From contig SKQX01000244.1 in NCBI GenBank assembly GCA_007118795.1, forward strand, positions 1 to 36,711: a stretch of 36,711 nt of DNA. The letters run 5' to 3'. The translations under genes and the position numbers were made by a program. Of the stretch, positions 23,579 through 32,076 are shown in pieces. Under the pieces are notes generated by a model. It saw only the letters and a list, made by a program, of their open reading frames with translations. It had not been told where the DNA came from and made no database searches. How positions within the stretch are numbered: position 1 is the first letter of the stretch; every line of letters starts with the position of its first letter. This DNA is from Thermoflexales bacterium. Its GTDB lineage: Bacteria; Chloroflexota; Anaerolineae; B4-G1.

Positions 23579-25345
23579 TTGCTGATGCCGTCTGCCGATC
23601 TGATCTTCCTGCATGCGCCAACCGTCTACGATTTTCGGAATCATCCCACGTTGTGGGGGCCGACCAGCGACCTGGTGCCGTCGGAGCCCATCTTCGACAT
23701 GTATCCGGTGGGATTCTCCACGATGGCCTCCTATCTGTCGAAGGCGGGGGTCCACACGCGCATCGCCAATCTAGCGGCGGCCATGGTCCGCTCCAGGCGT
23801 TTCGATGTCGAGCGGTTCATCGCGCGGCGTAAGGCACGGGTCTTCGGCATCGATCTTCACTGGTTACCCCACGCCCACGGGTCTCTGGCCGTGGCCGATC
23901 TGGTGAGACAGCATCATCCCCAGGCGCCGATTGTCTTCGGAGGGTTCTCGGCCAGCTACTTCCACGATGAGTTGATCCGCTACCCCCAGGTCGACTACGT
24001 GCTGCGGGGCGACTCGACGGAGGAGCCACTGCTCCGGCTGATGGAACATCTGCTGGGTACATCCGGTGGGGCCGACCCAGCGGTGCTCTCGCGGATCCCC
24101 AATCTCACCTGGCAGGACGAATTGGGCACGGTGCATGCCAACCCTCAGACGTATGTACCGCCCAATCTGGACCACCTGGATATGGACTACCGGCAGATGG
24201 TGCGCTCCGTTGTGCGGAGTGGGGATTTCTTCAACCACGTGCCATTCCACCATTGGATGGAGTATCCGGTGATGGCTGCCCTGAGTGTGCGGGGCTGCCG
24301 ACACGACTGCGCGTACTGCGGCGGATCGGCGTCTGCCTCGGGGCTGATCTCCGGGCGACACGCCCCGGCGTACCGTTCGCCGGAGCGGCTGGCGGAGGAT
24401 CTGTTTCGCATGTACGAGATCAGCCGCGGGCCGGCCTTCATATTGGGCGACATCCGTCAGGCAGGACTGGACCACGCCCGACGTTTCCTGCGTGCCGTGC
24501 GGGGCTACCCAGGTCAGGCGATGCTGGAGATCTTCACGCCGATGAGCCGTGAGTTTGCCGCTGAGCTGGCCGACGCGCTGCCTAACTTCGTCATTGAGTT
24601 CTCGCCGGAGTCGCACGATGGGGCTGTACGCCGTGCACTTCACAAGAGCTTCTCGAACGAGGCCATCGAGGGGACCATCGAGGCGTGTCTGGACGTCGGG
24701 TGCCGACGCTTTGACCTCTTCTTCATGACCGGTCTTCCTCAGCAGACGCGGGAATCGGTGCTCGCAGGTGTCGACTACTGCGAGGAGCTGCTGACCCGGT
24801 TCAGCGATGGGCGTCTCATCCCCTTTGTCGGGCCTCTGGCGCCCTTTGTGGATCCGGGAAGCTTGTTCTACGAGGAGTCGGAGGCTTACGGCTACGACAT
24901 CCGCTACCGAACCCTGGAGGAGCACCGGCGCGCGCTTCTGGCGCCGACGTGGAAGCACATCCTCAACTATGAGACGGAGTGGATGAGCCGGGACGACATC
25001 GCGGCTGTGACTTATGAGGCCGGACGGCGGCTGAACGCACTGAAGGCGAAGTTCGGCCTGGTGGAGCCGGAGATCGCGGCGGAGACGGAGGATCGCATCG
25101 AGCGCGCGGTGTCGCTGATGACCCAGATCGATGAGTTGGTGGCCCGGTGCGAACCAGAGGAGCTCGAGCGCGAGTTGCAGGCGCTTAAGCCGCAGATCGA
25201 CCGGGCGAACACATCCACCGTCTGTGAGAAGACCGAGCTAGATCTACCCTTCGACGTACGGGCCTTCAACTGGCCGAAGCTGTTCAAGATGGGCGCGACT
25301 GACGTCTGGCTGGGGCTGAAGGAGGCCGTCGTCGGCAGAGGGTAG
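23579..25345 (+). CDS. B12-binding-domain radical SAM protein
   Basis: The 588-residue protein has an N-terminal cobalamin-binding-like Rossmann domain (about 5-160; 'VFGIDLHWLPHAHGSLAVAD', 'IVFGGFSASYF'). A radical SAM barrel follows, with Cys240-x3-Cys244-x2-Cys247 ('RGCRHDCAYC') binding the 4Fe-4S cluster, and 'FDLFFMTGLPQQT' typical of later barrel strands. A helical C-terminal domain of about 130 residues follows. The layout matches the B12/radical SAM family that includes archaeal Ta0216, as far as I recall. Such enzymes do radical methylation or rearrangement; the substrate is unknown. The start is TTG 23579 (GAGG seven bases before) or ATG 23585. Confidence 0.88.
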   Translation: MLMPSADLIFLHAPTVYDFRNHPTLWGPTSDLVPSEPIFDMYPVGFSTMASYLSKAGVHTRIANLAAAMVRSRRFDVERFIARRKARVFGIDLHWLPHAHGSLAVADLVRQHHPQAPIVFGGFSASYFHDELIRYPQVDYVLRGDSTEEPLLRLMEHLLGTSGGADPAVLSRIPNLTWQDELGTVHANPQTYVPPNLDHLDMDYRQMVRSVVRSGDFFNHVPFHHWMEYPVMAALSVRGCRHDCAYCGGSASASGLISGRHAPAYRSPERLAEDLFRMYEISRGPAFILGDIRQAGLDHARRFLRAVRGYPGQAMLEIFTPMSREFAAELADALPNFVIEFSPESHDGAVRRALHKSFSNEAIEGTIEACLDVGCRRFDLFFMTGLPQQTRESVLAGVDYCEELLTRFSDGRLIPFVGPLAPFVDPGSLFYEESEAYGYDIRYRTLEEHRRALLAPTWKHILNYETEWMSRDDIAAVTYEAGRRLNALKAKFGLVEPEIAAETEDRIERAVSLMTQIDELVARCEPEELERELQALKPQIDRANTSTVCEKTELDLPFDVRAFNWPKLFKMGATDVWLGLKEAVVGRG

Positions 25346-25376
25346 CGGGGCGATCGGACGGTCTGTACCAGGATGT

Positions 25377-25397
25377 CGGGCCCGAAAGCCCGGTTTT
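25377..25397 (+). terminator. Possible terminator after the radical SAM gene
   Basis: CGGGC (25377-25381) and GCCCG (25388-25392) form a short GC stem followed by GTTTT. The stem is only 5 bp, so the call is weak. Confidence 0.3.
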
Positions 25398-25447
25398 GGT
25401 TCGTCTCTGGTGGGGCAGTAGAGCGACCTCATAGGTAGGGGGTAACG

Positions 25448-25735
25448 ATGAAGCTAGACCGAGAAGAAGTGGGACACATGGCCGATCTGGCCCGGCTTGC
25501 CCTGTCCGGCCGGGAGCTCTCGTTGTATCGGGAGCAGCTCTCGGCTATCCTGGAGCACTTCCAGCGGCTGCAGGAGCTGGACACGGAGGACATTCCTCCC
25601 ACGGCGTCCGTGCTGCCTCTGCGGAGCGTGACGCGCGATGATGAGACCCGACCGCCCTTGAGGCGAGAGAGGGTGTTGGAAAACGCGCCCGACACCGAGG
25701 GCGGCTGTTTCCGCGTTCCGGCGGCCTTGGAGTAG
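25448..25735 (+). CDS. gatC: Asp-tRNA(Asn)/Glu-tRNA(Gln) amidotransferase subunit C
   Basis: The 95-residue protein has 'VGHMADLARLALSGRELSLY' and 'LEHFQRLQELDTEDIPPTAS', 'RDDETRPPL', 'FRVPAALE', the complete GatC pattern and length. GatC bridges and stabilises GatA with GatB in the complex that amidates misacylated tRNA. ATG 25448 follows AGGGGG. gatA starts 4 nt after its stop, so the pair is an operon. Confidence 0.95.
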   Translation: MKLDREEVGHMADLARLALSGRELSLYREQLSAILEHFQRLQELDTEDIPPTASVLPLRSVTRDDETRPPLRRERVLENAPDTEGGCFRVPAALE

Positions 25736-25739
25736 GGCA

Positions 25740-27203
25740 TTGAGCACCCCAGGGCTGAACCGATTGACGATTCACGAGGCCGGTCGGCGGCTGGCTGCCG
25801 GGGATGTCACATCCGTGGAGCTGACGGAAGCAGTGTTAGATCGCATAGCGACCACCGATAGCGCGGTCAGGGCCTATCTGACAGTGACCCCGGAGCAGGC
25901 GGTGGCGCAGGCGAGGGCGGCCGACGAGCGGAGGGCGTCAGGCGAGGGGGGACCGCTTCTGGGCGTTCCCATCGCGGTGAAGGACGTGTTGTGTACCGAG
26001 GGTATTCCCACCACAGCGGGTTCCCGGATTCTAGAGGGCTTTGTCCCCCCCTACGATGCGACAGTCGTGCGTCGGTTGAAGGAGGACGGCGCTGTCATCA
26101 TTGGCAAGACGAACACGGACGAGTTCGCTATGGGTTCTTCCACGGAGAACTCGGCGTACTTCGCCACGCGGAACCCGTGGGATCTGGGCCGGGTGCCCGG
26201 TGGGTCGAGCGGAGGAAGCGCGGCCGCCGTCGCTGCGGACGCGTGCGTGGCGGCCCTGGGAAGCGATACCGGCGGCAGTGTGCGTCAGCCCGCCGCCCTC
26301 TGCGGGGTGGTGGGCCTCAAACCTACGTACGGTCGGGTCAGCCGCTACGGTCTCATCGCCTTCGCGTCCTCGTTGGACCAGGTAGGCGTCTTGACGAAGG
26401 ACGTGGCGGATGCGGCGATTCTGCTGGGGGGTATCGCAGGGTCGGATCCCTGTGATGGGACGGCTACAGACCTGCCCGTGCCCGACTATGCCGCTCTTCT
26501 GACCGCTGACGTGGAGGGAGTCCGCATAGGGGTGATGCAGGAAGCCTTCGTGAAAGGGCTTCAGCCGGAGGTAGAAGCGGCGGTGTGGACGGCGGTGGAC
26601 AGACTGGTCGAGCTGGGCGCCGAGTTGCACGAGGTGAGCCTACCGCATGCCGACTACGCCCTGCCCGTGTTCTACCTGATCGCCCCGGCCGAGGCGAGTG
26701 CCAACCTGGCACGATACGATGGGGTGCGTTACGGTCATCGGGAAGAGGCCGAGAGTCTGGACAGTATGTACAAACGCACCCGCGGGCGCGGGTTCGGTCC
26801 TGAGGTGAAGCGGCGCATCATGCTGGGGACCTATGTTCTGTCGGCTGGCTATTACGACGCCTACTATCTGAAGGCCCAGAAAGCGCGTACACTGATCAAG
26901 GCCGATTTCGACGCAGCCTTCGAAGAGGTGGACGTCATCCTCGGACCCACGACTCCCACGACGGCCTTCGGTATTGGCGAGAAGATCGACGACCCGCTGC
27001 AGATGTATCTGTCGGATGTGTTCACCCTCTCAATGAATCTGGCCGGCATATGCGGCTTGAGCGTTCCGTGCGGTTTCGACGAGCAGGGATTGCCCATCGG
27101 GCTGCAGGTGACAGGCCCGGCGTTCGGGGAGGAGCGCGTGCTGCGGGTCGCTCTCGCCTATGAGCAGGCCTGTGATTGGCGCTTGCGCAGGCCGGATCTG
27201 TGA
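25740..27203 (+). CDS. gatA: Asp-tRNA(Asn)/Glu-tRNA(Gln) amidotransferase subunit A
   Basis: The 487-residue amidase-signature protein has the catalytic triad Lys81 ('IAVKDVL'), cis-Ser156 ('PGGSSGGS') and Ser180 ('DTGGSVR'), at the standard spacing. 'TNTDEFAMGSSTENSAY' and 'YDAYYLKAQKARTLI' are the GatA-specific parts. It hydrolyses glutamine to supply ammonia for Glu-tRNA(Gln)/Asp-tRNA(Asn) amidation. The start is TTG 25740, four bases after gatC, with GGAG upstream. gatB is not in the window, so it must lie elsewhere. Confidence 0.95.
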   Translation: MSTPGLNRLTIHEAGRRLAAGDVTSVELTEAVLDRIATTDSAVRAYLTVTPEQAVAQARAADERRASGEGGPLLGVPIAVKDVLCTEGIPTTAGSRILEGFVPPYDATVVRRLKEDGAVIIGKTNTDEFAMGSSTENSAYFATRNPWDLGRVPGGSSGGSAAAVAADACVAALGSDTGGSVRQPAALCGVVGLKPTYGRVSRYGLIAFASSLDQVGVLTKDVADAAILLGGIAGSDPCDGTATDLPVPDYAALLTADVEGVRIGVMQEAFVKGLQPEVEAAVWTAVDRLVELGAELHEVSLPHADYALPVFYLIAPAEASANLARYDGVRYGHREEAESLDSMYKRTRGRGFGPEVKRRIMLGTYVLSAGYYDAYYLKAQKARTLIKADFDAAFEEVDVILGPTTPTTAFGIGEKIDDPLQMYLSDVFTLSMNLAGICGLSVPCGFDEQGLPIGLQVTGPAFGEERVLRVALAYEQACDWRLRRPDL

Positions 27204-27370
27204 CATCGGGCTTGCGTCGTCCCAAGGGTCTCCCAGAGAAGCGCCATCGGTGGCACGGTCGGGGCCCTGGGCCCGGCGCAGATCCCCTCCCGCGTACGTG
27301 CACCTGGGCAGACCTGGCGAGGTCATCGTCGGACCGTTTGGCGACTGATGGACGGATAAGGAGTTAGGCA

Positions 27371-28231
27371 GTGAAAGGTATCATCACCATCGCAGGGTTT
27401 GGAACCAGGTTTCTTCCGGCCTCGAAAGCCGTTCCCAAGGAGATGATCCCCATCGCGGGGAAGCCCCTGATCCAGTATCACGTGGAAGGCCTCGTGGCAG
27501 CAGGGATCACAGAGATCATCATCGTGGCGCGGGAGAACAGCGATGTGGTCCAGGACCATTTCTCGCCCAATCTGGATCTGCGGGAGCATCTGAGAGACTC
27601 GGGCAAGTTGGATCTGCTGGACGCAATGGAGCGTGTCGACCGCATGGCCGACATTGTCTTCGTGCGTCAGCCGGACGATCTGGCCTACGGCAACGCCACG
27701 CCCGCGCTGGCCGCCCGGAACTGGCTGACGCCTGGCGAGCCCTTCTACTACATGTTTGGCGATGACATTGTGATGGGCGACGTGCCGATCCCTGAACAAC
27801 TACTCAACACCTTCAACCACGAGGGGCCTGCCGCCGCTCTGGCCGTGCAGGAGGTCCCCGACGACGAAACCCACCTATACGGCTGTGTGGAGCTGAAGCC
27901 GGGATCCGAGAACGATATGACCCGCATCGTCGAGAAGCCCGCCCCGGGCACAGCGCCCTCGAACCTGGTACAGATTGGACACTTCGTCTTCACTCCCGAG
28001 ATCTTCGACGTGCTGGATGGCCTGGAAACGGGGAAGGGCGGAGAGCTCTGGTTGGCCGACGCCGTGGACATGCTGGCCGGCCAGTCCCGGGTGGTGGTCC
28101 ATCCTATCGATGGCATCTGGATGGCCGCCGGTGATCCGCTGCGGCAGCTCAAGGCGTGCATCGAGGTGAGCCTGCGGCGCGACGACATGCAGGAGGAGTT
28201 GACCGCCTATCTGCAGTCGCTTGAGCTTTGA
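27371..28231 (+). CDS. galU: UTP--glucose-1-phosphate uridylyltransferase
   Basis: The 286-residue protein starts at GTG 27371 after AAGGAG. The nucleotidyltransferase signature 'GFGTRFLPASKAVPKEMIPI' is at 9-28; the usual motif is GxGTRxLPxTK. 'YHVEGLVAAGITEIIIV', 'RQPDDLAYGNA' (GLGHA-like region), 'MFGDDIV' with the metal Asp pair, and 'GHFVFTPEIFDVL' match GalU. It makes UDP-glucose for glycan and glycolipid synthesis. A small unknown gene begins 3 nt after its stop. Confidence 0.9.
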   Translation: MKGIITIAGFGTRFLPASKAVPKEMIPIAGKPLIQYHVEGLVAAGITEIIIVARENSDVVQDHFSPNLDLREHLRDSGKLDLLDAMERVDRMADIVFVRQPDDLAYGNATPALAARNWLTPGEPFYYMFGDDIVMGDVPIPEQLLNTFNHEGPAAALAVQEVPDDETHLYGCVELKPGSENDMTRIVEKPAPGTAPSNLVQIGHFVFTPEIFDVLDGLETGKGGELWLADAVDMLAGQSRVVVHPIDGIWMAAGDPLRQLKACIEVSLRRDDMQEELTAYLQSLEL

Positions 28232-28234
28232 GGT

Positions 28235-28456
28235 GTGAACGCGACGGTAGAGTGTTACGCTGGCGCAGGCTACCCTGAGCGACCCCGGGCCCTGTTGATG
28301 GACGGCGAGCGGTTCGGCGTGGTCCAGGTGGAGCATCGTGCGCGGACACCCAGGGGCGTGCACTTCCGGGTCCGCCTGGACGATGGCCGGCGCTTCCTGC
28401 TGCGGTACCATGAAGCGCAGGATGCCTGGCGGGTGCGCGAGCTGGGCGCGCGCTGA
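28235..28456 (+). CDS. Small conserved-looking protein of unknown function
   Basis: The 73-residue protein starts at GTG 28235, three bases after galU. It is beta-rich with many arginines: 'FGVVQVEHRARTPRGVHFRV', 'LDDGRRFLLRYHEAQDAWRV'. Its last half looks like a small beta-barrel of the kind found in short DUF proteins (for example DUF6504-like), but I cannot assign it. Coupling with galU suggests co-expression only. Confidence 0.5.
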   Translation: MNATVECYAGAGYPERPRALLMDGERFGVVQVEHRARTPRGVHFRVRLDDGRRFLLRYHEAQDAWRVRELGAR

Positions 28457-28677
28457 CTCCAGAGGCGCCCCCCTGATTCCCTCAGAGGGTGTGGCTCCTC
28501 TCCAACCTGATCTGACACCCCCATTCGCTGGTCGGTGGCGCAGTGCCAGGTGCTGGGCTCGCGCCGGATACGTAGACTCCTGCCGTCGGACACGGTTCGA
28601 CGGGACTTGCTTCGATCGACAGCTTGAGGCGCCAGGCAGATGGTCTCGGGAGCTTCGGTAGGGGTAGCCCGGTGCTT

Positions 28678-29367
28678 CTAGTCTCTCGGGAAGGTTCCGG
28701 CCTTGTCCGCGGCCTCTGCCTCTTTCAGCAGCTCGCCTCGCTGGCGCTTTCTGTAGAAGTAGTAGAACCCCCCGGCCAGCGATAGCACGAAGACGATCTG
28801 GACCACCGTCTCCACGCCCTCCAAACCTGCCATGAAGGACTCGGTCGCCGCCAGGCCCGTGTACCCGATGTAGAGGAAGAACAGATTGCGCAACACGCTG
28901 CCAATGCCGGTCCCAATGGTGAAGACCTTGAAGTTGAGCTTCACTAGACCGCACACCACGGAGATGGGTGAGCTTGGCATCACGGGAATGCTCCGCAAGA
29001 GGATCAACGTCAGGTAGTCTCGGGCGGTACCGTTGAACCTGGATCCGATCTGTATGATCTCGCGATGCGAGACGCCCAAGAAGGACCCGAATGTGCCGAT
29101 GGCGACGTCCTCGGCGACATCGGCCACAAGATAGAGGAAGCTGGTGCCCACGACGCGCCCGGCGGCGCCTATGATCGAGACCACGATCAGATACGCGAGC
29201 AGATGGCCCTGAGCACGGACGATGCTACCGGTGATCGTCATCACGAACGGGGATGGGATCGGGGCTAGGATCTCCTCGAGGATGGTGCCCAAGAACGTGA
29301 ATAGCTCCAGGGGGATGTGGTTGGCCAGCGCTTCCAGGTAAGCCAGTAGTTGTGAGACCAGTCCCAT
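28678..29367 (-). CDS. DedA / VTT-domain family membrane protein
   Basis: The 229-residue protein has four to five hydrophobic segments. The DedA pattern is visible: a re-entrant region with 'ILEEILAPIPSPFVM' (acidic residue plus 'PIPS', about 30-45), then 'LILLRSIPVMPSSPISVVCG' (conserved Arg and prolines). A final membrane helix (about 190-208) precedes a basic tail. DedA proteins are membrane transport or scramblase-like proteins, some flipping lipids. The start at 29367 has a weak SD; the promoter candidate is 29462-29454. Confidence 0.82.
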   Translation of the reverse strand: MGLVSQLLAYLEALANHIPLELFTFLGTILEEILAPIPSPFVMTITGSIVRAQGHLLAYLIVVSIIGAAGRVVGTSFLYLVADVAEDVAIGTFGSFLGVSHREIIQIGSRFNGTARDYLTLILLRSIPVMPSSPISVVCGLVKLNFKVFTIGTGIGSVLRNLFFLYIGYTGLAATESFMAGLEGVETVVQIVFVLSLAGGFYYFYRKRQRGELLKEAEAADKAGTFPRD

Positions 29368-29453
29368 CTTCGTGTCACTCCACTATCTGCACGGCATGAT
29401 GCCGCTCCCGGTCGATGAGCGGGTTCGACCGCTGGGCTTGCTCAGACGAAGAT

Positions 29454-29462
29454 AGTGTAGCA
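29454..29462 (-). promoter_or_regulatory. Extended -10 promoter candidate for the DedA gene
   Basis: On the minus strand TGC-TACACT, with TACACT at 29459-29454. Start near 29447, about 80 nt before the gene. No clear -35. The same TGCTACACT occurs before the beta-helix gene (31996-31988). Confidence 0.4.
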
Positions 29463-29758
29463 CGTTTCAGGCCAAGTGCCAGGGTAGTGACCGTACGTGG
29501 CTTCGGGAAGTCCGCGGGGCCCAGGCCCTCGGCCGGTGTGTGCTTCACGGGAGCGACATCCGGTCGGCCCGTTGTGGTGTGCCGGTGAAAGGTGGAGCAG
29601 AGCTGCGACCAGAACCCCTGTTGGGGCTGATGGTCCACGGTCGGGCAGCTCGCGGAGCTGAGGCTGCGGTCTGTGCGCCATGATGTGCCATCAGCCGTTG
29701 TTGTACAGAGCCCGGGCGCATCGGTCCGCTTCGTCGACCTGTGGACAACTGAGACCAC
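29463..29758. other. Intergenic stretch, nothing recognised
   Basis: About 300 bases between the DedA promoter and the end of the small minus-strand gene. Open frames overlap each other and lack SD or domain patterns. Confidence 0.4.
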
Positions 29759-30010
29759 CTAAGGGCCACTGCTTCGACTTCTTTCCTGGGGCTCCTCGGC
29801 CTGGTCGGTTGCCTGTGCCACCCGACGTCTTACGATTTCCGGCAGTTTGTCCAGATCGTCCACGGAGCAGGTAAACCCGGAGCGGACCTCCAGCAGACGC
29901 GCCCGCACGCCACCTCCCATGCGCGCCTGGCACCGCACGATGAAGCTGATGTAGCGGGGCGGACCGGTCTCGCCTTGCTGAGAGGCATCGGTGGTTGCCC
30001 TGTCCTCCAT
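29759..30010 (-). CDS. Small hypothetical protein
   Basis: ATG 30010 has a clean AAGGAG eight bases upstream, which argues for a real gene. The 83-residue protein has a polar N-terminus and a compact core 'RYISFIVRCQARMGGGVRAR', 'GFTCSVDDLDKLPEIVRRRV', then a charged tail. I do not recognise the family. It has no membrane segment or signal peptide. Confidence 0.5.
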   Translation of the reverse strand: MEDRATTDASQQGETGPPRYISFIVRCQARMGGGVRARLLEVRSGFTCSVDDLDKLPEIVRRRVAQATDQAEEPQERSRSSGP

Positions 30011-30148
30011 AGCTGACTCTCCTTGGTGCAAGCACAGCGGTACCAGCCCCCGTGCTCAAGGCGCTGCCGGAAGGCCGGTCATCATCAGTGCTCTGAAAAC
30101 AAGATCGATCTCGCTGCTCGTATGATGTAGGGTGCTCGTGGGGCGGCT

Positions 30149-30172
30149 GTGGGGGCATCGCTGCACCCCCAC
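30149..30172. repeat. GC-rich hairpin
   Basis: GTGGGGG (30149-30155) and CCCCCAC (30166-30172) form a perfect 7-bp stem with a 10-nt loop, just beyond the terminator-like hairpin at 30179. It may reinforce termination or be an RNA processing structure. Confidence 0.4.
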
Positions 30173-30178
30173 CGTTAA

Positions 30179-30214
30179 AGGCGCTGTCCGGCTTGATGCC
30201 CTCGGACAGCGCCT
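30179..30214 (-). terminator. Strong hairpin terminator of the beta-helix gene
   Basis: A perfect 12-bp inverted repeat AGGCGCTGTCCG / CGGACAGCGCCT has a 12-nt loop. Read on the minus strand it lies about 75 nt after the beta-helix stop and is followed by TTTAA, a short U-tract. It is the best terminator hairpin in the window. Confidence 0.65.
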
Positions 30215-30290
30215 CTACTTGTCATAGACGGTTTGACGAGGGACATACCGCCTGACGGTGGCTCCATCAGATGTCCCTACCAGTCTAGCT

Positions 30291-31937
30291 TCAGCGCTGT
30301 ATGAGAGGCAGGAAGACCTGACAGGGTCCAGGTTTCTGCAGGTATAGCCACGACAGGCCGGTGGTGGTGCCAGCACTCATGCCGGGGATGGTATGGTACT
30401 GGGCCGATGTGCTGGTAGTGCGGATACCGTGGCCGGGGGCGAGAGACTCGCTGAGCGTAGCCGTCCAGTGCCCCTGCGCATCGGCCGTCACCACCGCCAG
30501 AGAAGCCAACGCCTCCACCACCCCGTCTGTGTCATCCAGGAACAACTCGACGATACAGTTGGGGCACGCGCTGTAATCCCCGCTGGTGCCCTCCACCGTG
30601 GTTCCGTCAATGCTGGTCACCCTGGCCGGTCGGAACTCGCGGAACGCTGCCGGCAGGATAGGACCGAGCTGAATGGCGTCCTCCGGCTCGGGGTTACCGT
30701 CGACTTGAGGCCAGGGCCCAGTCCTGGCGATCACGTTGCTGCGGAGAGTGGCACCATCATAGAGAATGCCGTTCAGGGAGATCGCCGACAGCTGAGGGTC
30801 GATGATCTGGTTGTTCTCGACCAGCAGGTTTCTTGGGCCGTCCGAGAGATAGATGCCCCGCCCGCAAACGCCGATCGGCTGGTCGTCACCGTCAAGCCCG
30901 ATCATGTTGCCCCTGATCTCGTGCCCTTGCCCAGTCACGCGGATCGTGTCGGCCTGCAGCGACCACTGGGAGACCGCCAGCCGGATGCCGGCGAAGACGT
31001 TCCCGTGGATCACGTTGTCCCTGTCCGCAATGCTGATGCCGCTGCCGCCCAACCAGTCGACCGGTGTGCAGATAAGGCCTGAATCAGTCTGCTTCTCGGT
31101 GACCCGTCCGTCGAATCGCGTCCCGATGAAGTTCTCACTGAAGGTGTTGTTGGTTCCCCGGATGGCGGCGGCCACACCGCTCAGTCCGAGGAAGTAGTTG
31201 TTGGTCACCAGATTGTGGTCAGCTCCACCCCCTGTCGAACCGGCCGCGAAGGCGATGCCTGCGTCTCCGCTGCCGCTGGCCGGGTTGTCGCCGCGCAGGA
31301 CCGGCGCTGTGCCGGCGCTATTCAGGCCGAACCAGTTCTCCTCGATGACGTTGTGATCCGTGTTGAGATAGATGTGGGTCCTCAGATTCTGGAAGCCGAG
31401 GCCGCGGATCACGTGGTTGTTCTGGCCAGCGACGTCACCGACGATGAGCCCATCCTTCATCCCCATCCCGGGCCCACGGATGACGATTTTTGGCCCGGTG
31501 GTACGTCCTCCGGGTTGGGTCGTCCCATCTATGATGATGTCGCCGTTCAGCCGCCGGAAGATGCTGGTCCGGGTCGTGTTGAAAGTCTGGATGGTCCACA
31601 TGTCATGCACGCTATCGTATCCCTCCGCCGCTGTGGCAGGGATGTCGAAGGCGATCAGGACCGGCTTCTCAGCGGGGGGTAGATTGCGCGCCTCAACGAT
31701 GGCTCGACGCAACGTACAAGGTGTGTGGGTCACGCACGTACGGCTCATGTTATCATCGGGATCGGTCCCGCTGTTGACCGTGATCTTGGTCTTGTGGGTA
31801 TACGCCGTTTCCGCGCTTTCGACGACCACGGAATGGCTCGCAAGTCCCCGGGGACCCTCTGCGGACACCAGGACTGCCCCGAACAGCGCCACAGTCGACA
31901 CGGCAACCAGCGCCACTCTCCCTATTCTTCCCTGCAT
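30291..31937 (-). CDS. Secreted right-handed parallel beta-helix repeat protein
   Basis: The 548-residue protein begins with a signal peptide ('MQGRIGRVALVAVSTVALFG', cleavage near 'VSA-E', residue 26). A 'CTLRRAIVEAR' segment at about 73-83 resembles the CSLREA motif of secreted beta-helix proteins. Residues 140-410 show repeated 'N.I..N.I..' turns (for example 'HNVIEENWFGLNSAGTA', 'HEIRGNMIGLDG', 'NLLVENNQII') typical of PbH1 coils. A beta-sandwich-like domain follows, and the last residues are 'FLPLIQR'. It is probably an extracellular polysaccharide-binding or -cleaving or adhesive protein; no catalytic residues are assigned. AAGGAGG precedes the ATG. Confidence 0.85.
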   Translation of the reverse strand: MQGRIGRVALVAVSTVALFGAVLVSAEGPRGLASHSVVVESAETAYTHKTKITVNSGTDPDDNMSRTCVTHTPCTLRRAIVEARNLPPAEKPVLIAFDIPATAAEGYDSVHDMWTIQTFNTTRTSIFRRLNGDIIIDGTTQPGGRTTGPKIVIRGPGMGMKDGLIVGDVAGQNNHVIRGLGFQNLRTHIYLNTDHNVIEENWFGLNSAGTAPVLRGDNPASGSGDAGIAFAAGSTGGGADHNLVTNNYFLGLSGVAAAIRGTNNTFSENFIGTRFDGRVTEKQTDSGLICTPVDWLGGSGISIADRDNVIHGNVFAGIRLAVSQWSLQADTIRVTGQGHEIRGNMIGLDGDDQPIGVCGRGIYLSDGPRNLLVENNQIIDPQLSAISLNGILYDGATLRSNVIARTGPWPQVDGNPEPEDAIQLGPILPAAFREFRPARVTSIDGTTVEGTSGDYSACPNCIVELFLDDTDGVVEALASLAVVTADAQGHWTATLSESLAPGHGIRTTSTSAQYHTIPGMSAGTTTGLSWLYLQKPGPCQVFLPLIQR

Positions 31938-31987
31938 AGAGACCTCCTTACTTATGCTATCTGATCCATCGTATGCACGTGAGTATC

Positions 31988-31996
31988 AGTGTAGCA
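31988..31996 (-). promoter_or_regulatory. Extended -10 promoter candidate for the beta-helix gene
   Basis: TGC-TACACT on the minus strand, TACACT at 31993-31988. Start near 31981, with a leader of about 44 nt. The -35 region is unconvincing. Confidence 0.4.
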
Positions 31997-32076
31997 CGGG
32001 AGTCTCTACGAAGTCTCTCCGGGATGGCGCGCGCGGCCAGCCTGGGGGTGACAGACGCGGGTTTCTGGTTGGAGTT

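Noticed and set aside
30393..31682. Long plus-strand frames inside the beta-helix gene
   Set aside because: They are antisense shadows; the minus-strand frame has a signal peptide, SD and repeat structure.
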